DNA of 64,000 nucleotides from Erodium maritimum (lineage: Eukaryota; Streptophyta; Magnoliopsida; Geraniales; Geraniaceae): contig OY997593.1 of assembly GCA_963921825.1 (NCBI GenBank), positions 53,242,039 to 53,306,038 on the forward strand, given 5' to 3'. Both the position numbers and the translations under genes were made by a program. Positions within the stretch are counted from its first letter, which is position 1; each line of letters starts with the position of its first letter. Below are positions 1-12,147 of this stretch, in pieces. The notes below the pieces were generated by a model. That model was not told the origin of the DNA, made no database searches, and was given only the letters and a program-made list of their open reading frames with translations.

Positions 1-318
1 GGTTGGAGATGGTGATAGTAGAGAAGCTTGAAACCTTAAAGGCTGAGAGAGCATATAAGCTCTGGTGAGATTTTGATTATGTAAGAAAATGAAAGCTCAC
101 ATTAGCTTACACATACATTAAGATTAACTTGTTCATACAAATGCAGTTGCAAACACATACATTAATGCACGATTAACAATTTTTGTTTTTGCTTTTACAT
201 GTTTTTTTGCTTCAAAACATATTCAATATGCTACTTGATAGATAGATCTTGAAAAAAGAAAGTTTTTGGCGCAAGAAAAAATTAAATCGGAGTTGAAACG
301 AAGCAGGAAAGATCATAT
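1..318. repeat. AT-rich DNA with a truncated copy of a foldback arm
   Basis: No gene is visible. From about 110 to 318 the sequence repeats, in the same orientation, the segment at about 905-1105 and, inverted, the segment at about 440-660. It is rich in the short motif ACATACATTA. The similarity to the arms of the next element stops abruptly at its left terminus (319), so this is a broken copy of the same family against which the next element lies. Confidence 0.6.
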
Positions 319-1206
319 AGGGGATCTTTCAGGTACGAGCCAATCTTTAGATACGAAATACGAATTAATCCCAACTTTGGAATCGCATATTGCCCAAGGG
401 CTGCGATTTTCGCATGGTTGAATTTTTTTCCACCAAGTTTCTTATTTTGATCTTTCCCGCTTCGTTTCAACTCCGATTTAATTTTTTCTTGCGCCTAAAA
501 CTTTCTTTTTTCAAGATCTATCTATCAAGTAGCATATTGAATATGTTTTGAAGCAAAATAAAAACAAGTACAAGCAAAAACACAAATCGTTAATCGTGCA
601 CTAATGTATGTTTTTGCAACTGCATTTGTATGAATAAGCTCATCTTAATGTATGTTTAAGCTAATCTTAATTTATTAGCTTACATGTACAAAACATACAT
701 ACACATACAAATGAAAATAGTAAGAACATACATTAACTTTAGCGTACACATACAATTGAAAAAACATGCATTAAGGTTGGCTTACACATACAAATGAAAA
801 TGCCAAAAACATACATTTAAAATTGCATAAACATACATTAAGTTCAGCGTACATATATAACTGAAAATTACAAAACATGCAGTTGTAAAAACATATGTAC
901 AAAACATACATTACGGTTAGCTTTATTCATACAAATGCAGTTGCAAATACATACATTAATGCACGGTTAACAATTAGTGTTTTTTTCTTGCTTCAAAACA
1001 TATTCAATATGCTACTTGATAGATAGATCTTGAAAAAAGAAGAATTTTGGCGCAAGAAAAAATTAAATCGGAGTTGAAACGAAACGGGAAAGATCAAAAT
1101 AAGAAACTTGGTGAAAAAAAAATCAGTCATGCGATTTGCAATTCCAAGGCTGGAATTGGTTCGTATTTCGTACAAAATTGGGCAGTTCGTACCTGAATGT
1201 AATCCT
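319..1206. mobile_element. Foldback-type non-autonomous DNA transposon
   Basis: The left end reads AGGGGATCTTTCAGGTACGA, and the reverse complement of the right end reads AGGATTACATTCAGGTACGA. Both resemble the termini of the 252-bp MITEs at 1221 and 6016. Inside, about 345-660 and about 905-1175 are long inverted copies of each other, and the middle is made of degenerate ACATACATTA repeats. TATA-type sequence lies at both ends. No transposase is visible, so the element would need an enzyme supplied in trans. The superfamily is not certain; a TA-type target suggests Tc1/mariner-like or a microsatellite-targeting MITE family. Confidence 0.6.
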
Positions 1207-1220
1207 GTATATATATATAT

Positions 1221-1472
1221 AGGAGGACTATCAAGTACAAACCTATTTTCGGGTCAGAACGTAGAACCAATCTGGGCCATTGATTATCCAAATCGAATGG
1301 CCACCGAAATTCAGGGGGATGGGGGGTGATTGATTACGAAATCAATTACAAGATATGCATTAATTAAAAATATATGCATTAAATCTGGGCCTTTAATTCT
1401 ACGGTCCAAGGACCCAGATTGAAAGTTCTATGTTCTGACGAACTTATAAAGTTTGTACCTGATAGCTATCCT
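1221..1472. mobile_element. MITE inserted in a TA microsatellite (copy 1)
   Basis: A 252-bp element with about 22-bp imperfect terminal inverted repeats (left ends in CTATCAAGTACAAAC; right, reverse-complemented, CTATCAGGTACAAAC; about 18 of 22 positions match). It is bounded on both sides by TATATATA runs, so the target duplication cannot be sized. It has no coding capacity. A second copy at 6016-6268 has nearly the same length and sequence. Confidence 0.85.
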
Positions 1473-4178
1473 ATATATATATATAAGTTTAAGTAGGGGT
1501 ACAATAGCCATTTCACTTACTCAGTTTTAGAAAAACTATATAAAATATAATATAAAGGGAAATTATATTGGGTTTTAGTAAGGGTATACAAGTCATTTCG
1601 CTAGTTTAGTGGATTAAATGAAAAGGAAAAAAGAAAATACGTCAAAGGCGAGGCCAGGGGCCAAAACCACATGGAGGAAAGGGCCAAATCGTAAATTTTC
1701 TCATCTAGTTTGATGTAGCACATAAAAATTCAAATCTATATTGCCTTAGGTGTATTTACCCAGAATATGTTGTTGCTAAACATATGCTAATATTCATTAC
1801 TTTCACAATCAGACCATTTTGAAGAGCTAAATAGTTATATCTTATTAGGTCATCTAAACTTCCTAAGCTCTGGAATATACATAATTTCATAACAACATGC
1901 GTTACTTATTTAAGACTGAAAATATAAATAGTTGTACATTATTAGGTCTAGTATCAACCATTTAATTTACATAAGCTAATTACAAAAAAACGACGTTTAC
2001 TTACAATTCCATTTTTTCATGACATACCACTCAAACTATTCAACCCCAAACCTATAATTGAACGCTCGAGTACATAAACTGCCTACCATAGCTTCCCAAA
2101 TGGGCACTACTCTTTACAGATTACTATAAAAACTAATTCATTTAACTTTAGAAGCTAATTACAATACAATGAATTTCTCTAACATTTTCATGTTGCATGA
2201 TATACTACTCAAATAGACATGCATGAAAAATGAAAATATCAAAAAACCACCAATAAAATATCATATGTAATCTTTTTTTTACTCGAACCAAGCTAAAACA
2301 GTGTTCTAAATAGTTAGAGCCATCTCATTGATCTTGTTTATGAATCTACTTTACCAATCCGGGTTCTCTATCTAAGCATTATTTTCCTGTATTTTAGCTA
2401 TTAGAAGATATAGCACATAAAATTATCATTTTAGTTTGATTTTAGATATACTGATAGACTTCCTCCTTAGTTTGTTTCATAAAATAACATATGCCAAAGA
2501 GTGTGCATTCTCTCCTGAGGGTAAGGGTTCTATGCATTTCCCAACTTCTTCTTCACTATTTCCAGGATGTTGTACAACAGTTGAAGTTAAAAATCAGAGT
2601 CAATTGGTTCATCTAAGGTAAGTGGATAAAACAAACCATCTATCATGCACTTCATATTATTAAATTGGTTCATACATACCTCATATGAAACTTGGCCTTC
2701 CAAAGATTCATCTTTTCTCCCCCCATAACCCACAGTTCCATCTTCAACCAAATTCCTAATGTTTCCGTTATATTATCAAGTTTATCAAAGCTTGTAAAAC
2801 CGGTATTACCATTTTAAACAACAGAAACATTTTTGGACACTCTAGTGACACAATCATAATTCTCTAAAGTTACAAGAACATTATATATAATAACATACAC
2901 TCAATAATTCCAACACAATTTCATTACAAAATCAAAGATCATGGATTCATCAAACAAATTATCTAACCTTTATAAATGTAGAAATGGTAACACTAATTTA
3001 AAGTAAGATCACCAATCCGGCAACTAGTTGGAACACAAAGCACGATCTACCGTTGTCGAGGTTTAGTGAACCTTCAGCGTAGAAAATGTTAGAATTACAT
3101 TAAAAAAAAATAAGCAGAAATCTTGATGAGATGACATCTTGATAACCATCAACAAATAGACTAAAGAGAAGATCAAACATGACATAAGATAGCACATTCG
3201 CAGATTAATTACTGAAAACAATCAACCCCAATGAAAAATACAATATATCAGTATATTACATATGAAAATTCATATATCCTATGAGGTGCATAAACCATGT
3301 TTTATTTTTGGGGGGATATTAGGATCATCGAATAACATTAGGTTTTCTAAGAAAGCAAAGCCATCTTAGAACAAAAACATTTGCATTCTATAATTTTGAC
3401 TGGAAGACACCAATTTTGGCAATGCCTTCTTAATTTCCCAACATTGTCACCTCATAAAAACATAACAGGAGCCGTCGCAAAAATGGAACCTTCTCTTAAA
3501 ATTGGGATTGCACTAGTTCATAGTCAAAATCGAATAAAGTGTAACGGAAAAGTTGTGCAAGTGAAAGTGATGAAGAAAATAAAGTCTTGTAATCACTGAT
3601 ACATACGCATACATGAATTTAAATTTGACTTGCACAACACACGCCTACAATTCACATTGGTTGTTACATATTGCATACCATATCCAATCTCTTTAATCCA
3701 ACCTCAACTCAAGAGCATAAAAAATGAATCCACCATTGATGGGCACAATTTCGAGGCCTCAAAAGAAAAACAAATTCACACGTCAAAAATCATGCTTCCT
3801 CATCTCCTCAAAGTCACAAACGTAAATTAAAAACCAGCATAAGCAGACAACGATTCTCCATTCGAGGTAGTAAAGACGGAATTTAGGGGTTTCTGGATTA
3901 ATTGTTTCGGGACATTGAGGTCTGCTTGAATAAAAAGTAAAATCAAAGGGTTGGAATTTTAAAGAATGAAGAAGAGAAGGAGAATCGACTGGTTCATTGA
4001 TGTTAGCAACATAAACGATTTATCTTAGTATTTTCAAAGACGATAATTGCCACAGATGAACATTGAAACCGAAAGCTAAAGAAGTTGAAATTTTTAGGAG
4101 CTCAAAACCTTAGAATGAGATATAGTGAGAGAAAAAAGTGTTACGCCGATGTTTGTTTTCCTATTATAGTCTTACAGA
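1473..4178. other. AT-rich intergenic DNA without recognisable genes
   Basis: Short open frames here (for example 2436-2621 and 3381-3599) have no recognisable motif and the composition of random AT-rich DNA. A TATATATA run closes the preceding MITE. No RNA gene or repeat array was seen. The last 300 bases are interrupted by the Copia insertion at 4179. Confidence 0.5.
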
Positions 4179-4403
4179 TGTTGTTAAAACACGTGTAGTG
4201 TTTGTGGCCATCACCATCATATAGTCAACACATGGCAACCATGTGTATCTTGGATCAGACTAAGGCCATGTACAAAGGCCTATATATATGTACATACACG
4301 GTTTATGAATGAGCTATGAGATACAATTATAAGTAAAAGTAAACCAATTGATCACTCAAGCATTAGAAGCAAGTCGTTTGATTCTTGCAAGTTTATCACA
4401 ACA
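4179..4403 (+). repeat. 5' LTR of the old Copia element
   Basis: It begins TGTTGTTAAAAC and ends TATCACAACA. It pairs with 10050-10275. The sequence right after it (CGTTATCAACACGAG) is where the primer-binding site should be; it is not the usual TGGTATCAGAGC and the primer tRNA was not identified. Confidence 0.9.
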
Positions 4404-4935
4404 CGTTATCAACACGAGTTCGCTCCATTTTAATCGTTAAGCTTTATCAACTCATTATTCAGTACGAATACTCTGTTCTACTGTTCAGGTATCAGATTTT
4501 CATATCATCGTTAATTTATTTATATCTGATTCATGCTCATTTATATAAGTTTATTTACGATTTCCAATAAGTATGCTCTGTGACTGCCAATATACATTGG
4601 ATATTTCACATCAGAAATTTGATATTTATCGTACACTTGTATTTTATCACTAATACTCGAATTTGAGATTCGTTACAACCGAAACATTTGGACCTGAAGT
4701 TCCAAAAATGCAAAACTACTTGTTTATAACACGCAACACGATCATTTCATTATTAAATTTATGAGGACACATATTTGTAACCTGAAATTTATAAATATGA
4801 TGGTATGTTGGACCGAAAGTTCCAAATACATAATACCAGCGACCCGATATGTATTGGACCAGAAGTTCCAAAATAAAATACCAACGACCTGAAGTCGAGT
4901 ATGATCCTGACATGCAATTATTTTGATCAATGTTC

Positions 4936-5965
4936 ATGATGGATAACTTGACAAAGCTTAATTATGCACCCCTTAAACTAGACGGGAAGAACTATTATGA
5001 ATGGGCGCTAGAAACGACTCTCCACTTGAGATCTCAGAATCTTGGAGACGTCATACAAGAAGGGAATAACGGTTAAAAACAAAACCACAGCCACAATATT
5101 AATTCGTCATCATATGCATACAGACCTACGACTTGAATATGTAATTGACGAGGACCCCCTTATTTTATGGGTTCAGCTCAAGGAGAGATTTGAGCATATG
5201 AAAGCAATAGCTCTCCCTCGTGCCCTATATGATTAGTCTAACCTCAGGTTACAGGTTTTTAAGTCTGTAAATGAGTACAATTCGGCCATGTTTAAAATTG
5301 TTTCCAAGCTTCGCAGTTGTGGTGAGAAGATAACTAATGAATTTATGCTTGAGAAAACATTCTACACGTTCCATCGCTCAAATATACTCCTACAACAGCA
5401 ATATCGAGAAAGAAAGTTTCAGAAATTTACAGATCTGGTTGCTTGTTTGCTCGTTGCAGAGTAAAACAATGAATTATTAATGAAGAACCATCAAACTCAC
5501 CCTGTAGGCAGTGCTCCATTCCCGAAAGTGAGTATGACAGAATATGATGGTAACTCTGGACCTAGACGAGGCCGAAGACCCTTTAGAGGTCAAGGTCGAG
5601 GTCGTGGACGTGGTCGGAGTCATGGCTATGGTCATAACAATGTCCTAACTTATAGAAGAGATGATAAGGTGTACCACCAGAAGTGGAACCGATATGAGAA
5701 AGGAAAATGCCCACAGAACCAGACTCCCAGAAATGCTGAAACCATATGTTACCGATGTGGAGGGGCTGATCATTGGTCACGTGTATGTCGTGTACCAAAC
5801 CACTTGGTGAAGTTATACCAAGATTCGATCAAGGGAAAAGAGAAGGTCGTTGAGACAAATTTCTTTGATCATGTGAGCCCTGAAGATGCTCCGATCAAGC
5901 TTACAGTCTTCGACTTCTTTAAAGATGATGAGGGAAATGTGGACCGTGATGAAAATGTGGATTGA
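4936..5965 (+). pseudogene. Copia gag remnant with CCHC zinc knuckle
   Basis: Gag forms the particle that packages the element RNA. The reading starts at 4936 (MMDNLTKLNYAPLKLDGKNY), typical of plant Copia gag, but hits TAA after about 47 codons. The frame is recovered at 5042-5236 and again at 5480-5965. The last part has an Arg/Gly-rich stretch and, near 5746, the knuckle CYRCGGADHWSRVC (C-x2-C-x4-H-x4-C), followed by an acidic tail that ends at a stop. At least two frame breaks make it non-functional. It is followed by the MITE at 6016 and then by the pol remnant. Confidence 0.85.
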
Positions 5966-6015
5966 ACTTGTGTTCTTATGTATTCCCCTTCTTTTAGTCA
6001 ATGTGATATATATAT

Positions 6016-6268
6016 AGGGGGACTATCAAGTACAAACCTATTTTCGGGTCAGAACGTAGAACCAATCTAGGCCATTGATTATCCAAATCAGATGGCCACC
6101 GAAATTCAGGGGGGGTGGGAGGTGATTGATTACGAAATCAATTACAAGATATGCATTAATTAAAAAGATATGTATTAAATCTGAGCCTTTAATTCTACGA
6201 TCCAAGGGCCCAGATTGAAAGTTCTACGTTCTAACGAACTTATAAAGTTTGTACCTGATAGTTATCCT
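6016..6268. mobile_element. MITE inside the Copia element (copy 2)
   Basis: 253 bp, nearly the same sequence as 1221-1472, with the same terminal inverted repeats and again in a TA run (TATATATA on both sides). It lies in the non-coding gap between gag and pol of the Copia element, so it moved after that element had inserted. No coding capacity. Confidence 0.88.
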
Positions 6269-6348
6269 ATATATATATATATATATGATGTTTTTGTAAT
6301 CCTTTCCTAAGTTTATAAACTAATGTAATACTTTTTTTATGGAAGGAT

Positions 6349-7011
6349 ATGGATCCCAACTATGGGTCACGTATTTGTAGAAATGATGGAGACTTATGTA
6401 TTGTTGATTGCGCGTCGACGCACACAATCTTAAGAGACAAGAAATATTTTTCTTATCTAACCTTGGTTGAAGAAAATGTTAGCACAATTATGGGTACTGA
6501 AAATTTGATAGAAGGCTCCGGAAGAGCTACCTTGATATTAGAAAATGAAACAAGGTTAAATACCCATAATACTTTATATGCAAGTGGCTATAGAAGAAAT
6601 CTACTTTGCTTCAAGGATATTCGTAGCAACGGATATCATGTCGAGACCAGAAGTGAAAATGAGATTGAGTTTCTCTGTATCACTTTTAATAAGTGTGGTG
6701 AAAAGCGTGTACTTGAAAAATTACAGGTTCTGTCATCAGGTTTGTATTATACAACCATGAGAATCGTTGAAACTTACGCAACAATGAACCAGAAGTTCAT
6801 TATTCCAAATGCTTTTATGCTTTGGAACAATTGTCTTGGTCATCCGGAATCGACTATGATGCGTAAGATTGTTGAAAACTCATGTGGGCACTCATTAATG
6901 AGCCAAAAGATCCTAATGTCCAATGAGATATCATGTATAATTTGTTCACAAGGAAAATTAGTGGTCCGACCATCGCAAACCAAGATTAACATTGAAATGT
7001 CATCTTTCTAG
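6349..7011 (+). pseudogene. Copia protease and GAG-pre-integrase remnant
   Basis: The start region has CIVDCASTHTILRDKKYF, matching the aspartic protease active-site segment of plant Copia elements (D-[CS]-A-[ST]-T-H). The C-terminal third has the zinc-binding GAG-pre-integrase pattern (LGHPES then CIICSQGKL), with the H and C ligands visible. An in-frame TAG at 7009 separates it from the integrase core, which continues in the same frame. In an active element protease and integrase belong to one polyprotein. Confidence 0.85.
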
Positions 7012-7833
7012 CAGAGGATTCAGGGAGATATATGTGGCCCTATACATCCAGCTAGTGGTCCATTCAGTTATTTCATGGTCCTGATAGACGCATCCAGCAG
7101 ATGGTCTCATATTTGCTTGTTGTCAATGCGAAATGTTGCATTCGCTAAATTGTTGGCACAAATCATTAAGTTGAGGGCACATTTCCCTGATCATCTCATC
7201 AAGTCGGTTCGTCTTGATAATGCTGGTGAGTTCACATCAAGAGCATTTGATGATTATTGCATGTATTTAGGGATTGATATTAAACATCCCGTTGCACATG
7301 TCCATACCCAAAATGGTTTACCAGAATCATTTATTAAACGTATACAGGTAATTGCACATACATTAATAATGCAATCACAATTACCTATTTCTGCTTGGGG
7401 ACATGTTGTATTACATGCTGCATCTTTAATTCGTATAAGACCAAGTGCATACCATCAATATTCTCTTGTACAACTTGTGTGTGGGAACCTACCTAATATA
7501 TATCATTTGCGAACCTTTGGTTGCGCAGTACAAATACCGACCGCACCTACTCAACGCACAAAAATGGGACCCCAACGTCGGTTGGGGATGCATGTTGGTT
7601 TTGATTCACCGTCCATTATAAGGTATCTTGAACCTCGGACGGGTGATTTGTTTACTGCAAGATTTGCAGATTGTCATTTTGATGAGACAACATTTCCACC
7701 TATAGGTGAGAAAGATAAGCCTCCTAAAGCAAGACATGAACTTTCTTATAAGCCCCCTGAAGTTGGGCATGAACTTTCTTGGAAAGTGAGTTTGTTGTCT
7801 CATTTAGACCAACGCATGCACATCACAGTGTGA
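7012..7833 (+). pseudogene. Copia integrase core remnant
   Basis: The segment continues the frame of the protease region. Catalytic-type positions of the D,D(35)E triad can be followed: the first Asp in VLIDASSRWSH, the second in RLDNAGEFTS, and the Glu in QNGLPESFIKR, where the family usually has QNGLAE. Further on, GPQRRLGMHVGFDSPS and LFTARFADCHFDE are typical of this Copia group. It ends at a TGA and the next frame is shifted. The enzyme would insert the element cDNA into the genome. Confidence 0.87.
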
Positions 7834-7858
7834 AATAGAAGTACAAAGAATAATTCAT

Positions 7859-9810
7859 TTGCAAAATGTTGCATATCAAATGCCTGATGCATTTTCAGAC
7901 ACGTCAAAGATGACAAGATTTTATATAGATACAATCAATGTACCATCTAGAATTAAGGCCACTGGTGATACTGCAAAAGCAGCTATCGATTCATGTAGTG
8001 CACGCCTGAAGCGTGGGAGACTAGTTGGATCAAAAGACATTGTTCCTCGAAAGCGGAAATGTCAAACGAATATAAGGGATAAGAAAACGGTGGTTCCGGA
8101 AGAACCAGTTGATTAAAAAGCCTCATTACCAGAAGTAGTTCCAGAAGAACTACCAGAGCTGGTTCTAGAAGAACCAATCGGTCCAAAAGTACCAGAGGAC
8201 TCTAATACTCTTGAAGAGTTAAGAAATGAGAAAATTATTGTCGATGAAGTCTTTGCGTTCACGGTGGCCAACGAGATCATAAATGAGTTTGATTTTGAGC
8301 CCCGAAGCATCGACGAATGTCATCACAGGGATGACTGGCCTATGTGGGAAGAAGCAATTAAGGCAGAATTGGGCCTCATTGGCGAAACACCAAGTTTTTG
8401 GGTCCGTTTCCAAGACACCAGAAGATGTCAACCCTGTTGGTTAAGGAAACGAAATGAGAAAAATGAAGTCGCCCGATATAAGGCTAGACTTGTGGCCCAA
8501 GGATTCTCTCAACGACCATGAGTCGATTTTGATGAGACATATTCCTAGTAATGGATATGACCACTTTCAGATATTTGATCAACATATCAGTCTCTATATG
8601 TGCATGATGGACGTTATGACTGCTTACCTGTATGGTAATTTGGACACTGATATCTATATGAAATTCCCTGATGGGTTGAGATTGCCTGAAGCAATGATCG
8701 ATATCCCTAGAGATCTGTGTTCACTAAAGTTACAGAAATCTATGTATGGACTAAAGCAATTTGGTAGGATGTGGTACCATCGCCTTAGCGAATACCTTAT
8801 CAGAGAAGGCTATAAGAATAATGTTATATGTCCATGTGTGTTCATTAAGAAAACAACCTCCGGGTTTGTTATTATAACAGTATACGATGATGACATAAAT
8901 CTGATTGGGACTACAGAAGAGATCCTCAAAGCTTCTGATTATCTGAAACGAGAATTCGAAATGAAAGATTTAGGAAGGACTAGACATTGTCTCGGCCTGC
9001 AGCTCGAGCATCTATCTGATGACATTTTAATCCATCAATCTGCATATGTTGAAAAGCTCTTGAAGCGTTTTAGTATGGATAATGCTCACCCTCTCAATAC
9101 TCCAATGATCGTTCGTTCTTTAGATCCAAGAAGAGATCCATTCCGTCCCAATGAGGCAGATGAAGAGATACTTGGTCCTGAAGTACCATATCTAAATGCT
9201 ATTTGGGGTTTGTTATATTTTGCACAATGTAAGCGACCTGACATAGCGTTCTCAATAAGTGTACTTGCCAGGTTCAGTTCAGAACTTACTCGACGACATT
9301 GGAACGGTATCAAGCATGTACTTTGTTATCTGAGCGGGACCCGAGATGTGGGACTGCGTTGACATGGTTCCATATGCGGATGCATGTTATTTATCAGATC
9401 CTCACAAAGCTCGCTCCCAGACAGGATATGTTTTCACATGTAGTGAAACAGCCATTTCCTGGCGCTCTACGAAGCAGAATTTGGTTGCGACATCCTCGAA
9501 CTACTCGGAGATTGTGGCGCTATGCTCAATCGGAATTCCTCCGTCAAGCTCTCCTTCCATCATATATGAAGACAATGCAGCTTGTATAACTCAAGTCAGA
9601 GGATGCTATATCAAAGGACACAGAATCAAGCACATGTCTCGGAAGTTCTTTTATACTCAAGAGCTCTAGAAGAGTAATGAGATAGATGTCAAACAAATTC
9701 GGTCATGCGAGAATTTTGCTAATTTATTTACTAAAGCTTTGGCAATTTCTACCTTTGAGAAGCTAGTTCACAGAATCGGTATGTGTCGCCTTAGCAATCA
9801 ACCAAAGTAA
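7859..9810 (+). pseudogene. Copia reverse transcriptase and RNase H remnant
   Basis: The frame changes several times (pieces at 7859-8116, 8264-8521, 8454-9362, 9346-9669 and up to 9810). Recognisable parts in order: connection region WEEAIKAEL, RT core DVMTAYLYGNLDTDIYMKFP and SMYGLKQFGRMWY, the active-site segment VYDDDINLIG (family YVDD, with V changed to D), then RNase H with SDPHKARSQTGYVFT, SWRSTKQNLVATSS and YEDNAACITQV. The end NLFTKAL followed by a stop at 9810 is the usual C terminus. Frameshifts make it inactive. Confidence 0.88.
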
Positions 9811-10049
9811 CCTGCCTGAAGTTATGGGGAGACAAATTTTGTGCGCTGCACTCTTTTTCCCTTAACCAAGTTTTGTCCCACATGATTTTCTTGGAAATGT
9901 TTTTAACGATGCAACATCAAGCACAACATCAAATACGTTTTACGCGTTGCACTCTTTTCCTTACAAGTTTTTGTTCCATTGAGTTTTCCTGAGGAGGTTT
10001 TTAACGGGACAACTTGAAGCAATTTTTAATGGTGATGTCCAAGGGGGAG

Positions 10050-10275
10050 TGTTGTGAAAACACATGTAGTGTTTGTGGCCATCACCATCATATAGTCAAC
10101 ACATGGCAGCCATGTGTATCTTGGTTGATGACTAAGGCCATGTACAAAGGCCTATATATATGTACATACACGATATATAAATGAGATATGAGATACAACT
10201 ATAATTAAAAGCAAACCAATTAATTACTCAAACATTAAAAACAAGTCGTTTGATTCTTGCAAGTTTATCACAACA
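10050..10275 (+). repeat. 3' LTR of the old Copia element
   Basis: It begins TGTTGTGAAAAC directly after the purine tract AAGGGGGAG and ends TATCACAACA. It aligns along its whole length with 4179-4403, with about 18-20 differences. Confidence 0.9.
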
Positions 10276-11039
10276 AGAGATTCTTATTTCTTGGGTTGTT
10301 ATATATACAACAAACACAGTAGAGCTCTTGTGTTGTGTCATCAAACCAAAGCAACGTAGGTACATACATATACATAGTATATAGTATGTATTTATGTAGG
10401 CAAGTTGGTGTCACCACTTATCCATTAGCATCAAGTCATCAACATATGTTGAGAATTATGCTTTTGCCAAGTCTTCGGCTAACTCTTCTCATCTCCACCA
10501 GCCCTCTTTTCTTTGTTGTTCGAAGAAAACACAAAAAGCAAGAAAAATGTATTCGGCTCTCGGTGGGGGAATCCACATTGCAAACTAATACGAGTTATAT
10601 CAGATAAGATTAACAAGTAATAATATAATTAGTCTAGTTTGAGTGGAGGTACCACGTATACAAGTGTAAGAGAAAGATTAATAAACACAATTTGTTTAAA
10701 AATTCAAATTGATTGATTTATGAATTGTTGGGTATAAAATTTCAACCCTCTTAATTTTCATGACAAATAAAAGGAAGCGTCGGGCTTTGAACACGTATGT
10801 AAATGCGGTAATAAAGGAAAGTTGGTATTGAACCAACCAATTCCCATAGATACTTGAAACTTGACTTAAAGCCTCTTTTTTTGAATTGGTTTCACATTAA
10901 TGACTCTCTCTCGCTCTGTTATGTATGTATGTGATTGATTTATTATTAATAATTTAAACAGTTTGTTTATAATAATGAGAAAAAAGGTAGGGGTAGGGGT
11001 AGGGGGTGAGGTGAGGGGACATGTGAGGAAAAGGAGGGA
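10276..11039. other. Upstream region of the RING gene
   Basis: No gene. Short frames here show no motif. The part from about 10880 to 11040 should include the core promoter of the gene that follows, but no clear TATA box could be assigned. A purine-rich stretch (GGTAGGGGTAGGGG) lies near 10985. Confidence 0.35.
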
Positions 11040-11630
11040 GGAGCACAACACAAGAGCCAGACAGACTCAGTCTCCGTCTCTATTCAAAGGTGTCTTTGGC
11101 TGCGCCTTCGCCGAATTGCCGCTCATTCTCACGTGCTCCACCCACTCCTCCTTATTCAAATAATTTATTAGCTTAAAAATTAATTAATCGATATGAAAAA
11201 TGAAACAGATAAGTTATATTTTGGATTTGGGTCTTGTGCTTCGAAAACGTTTTTGGTTGTTTTTGGGTTTGGGAAAGAGGAAGAAACTGCTCTCGATTAC
11301 GACTCCTCTCTGTCTCTCTCGGTGCACTGCTGGGTAGAGAGACGAGAGACGAGAGGTGTGAGGTTGGGTTATTTGGTAAATTGCAGATTACTCTCCTCTT
11401 TTAATCTCTTCTCTATCTCCCTTTCGTCCTCTCTTCTCCATATTTTCCTTTTCTTCTGTATTCATTTTGATTCCTTTTCCTCTTCTCCCAAGGTCATCCT
11501 CTCTCTCTCCTCCCTATTTTCTCCAATGGGTTTTCTTTCTTCTTCTCTAATATGGGTTTAAATTTATCTCTCTTTGCCCTGTCTTCTCTATCTCAGGTTT
11601 TCAGATCGATCGGCCTCTTCTCTCGGATAC
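11040..11630 (+). other. Probable 5' UTR exon of the RING-H2 gene
   Basis: The segment is CT-rich (many CTCTCT runs from 11300 to 11520), as plant leaders often are, and ends at a consensus donor, TAC followed by GTAAGTTT at 11631. No long frame continues across it. The start point is an estimate. The leader intron would run to the acceptor TTTCAG at 17113. Confidence 0.5.
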
Positions 11631-11995
11631 GTAAGTTTCTCTCTTTTTTCATTATATTAGTTTCTTCCGGTTGCATTTGGTGTTTATTTTAGCGGGTCAA
11701 GGTTGTATCGGAGGTTGATGTAGGTGTTCAATGTGAAGCTTCTTTGTTAGTATTGTGTTCACATTTCTTGTTTGGGGTAAGAAAAGTTGAGCTGGATGTT
11801 GTTGTCATCTTTCATGGGTTTGATTAGTTTCTTTTCTCTATTTTTCCTATTTAGAGTTTGGATTGTCTTCTTGTTTGTGTTGTGGATGCTTGGTGCAAAG
11901 GTTCCTCCTTTCTGGTCTCTACTTTCAATATGGTTTAGAATTATGGATCTTTTGAGGGTTTCCAGTTCTTGTTATTTTGCTTTATTCATTGCCAC

Positions 11996-12135
11996 TGTTA
12001 GAATATGTTGTATAGGCCCAACCCATATGGCTCGTTAGGGTTAGCATCGGGTTTAGGAAACCCTACCACTATATATACACATGTACCTTGTATGTGTCAT
12101 TCATCAATTTCAATACAATTCTACAATTATTATCA
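11996..12135 (+). repeat. 5' LTR of the young Copia element
   Basis: 140 bp, TGTTAGAATATG to ATTATTATCA. It differs from 16293-16432 in AACCC/AGCCC near the start and GTGTC/GTATC near the end. Confidence 0.96.
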
Positions 12136-12147
12136 TGGTATCAGAGC
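12136..12147 (+). other. Primer-binding site (tRNA-iMet type)
   Basis: TGGTATCAGAGC directly after the 5' LTR is the standard complement of the initiator methionine tRNA 3' end in plant LTR retrotransposons. Confidence 0.92.

Larger units (their letters stand above)
4179..10275 (+). mobile_element. Old, degenerate Ty1/Copia retrotransposon
   Basis: Two LTRs of 225 and 226 bp start TGTTGT and end CAACA. The flanks are ACAGA (4174-4178) and AGAGA (10276-10280), a likely 5-bp target duplication with one mismatch. Domain order is gag with zinc knuckle, protease, GAG-pre-integrase, integrase, reverse transcriptase, RNase H, which defines Copia. A purine tract AAGGGGGAG (10041-10049) adjoins the 3' LTR. 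The LTRs differ at roughly 8 percent of positions by eye, so the insertion is old; stops and frameshifts break all genes. A MITE is inserted between gag and pol. Confidence 0.93.
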
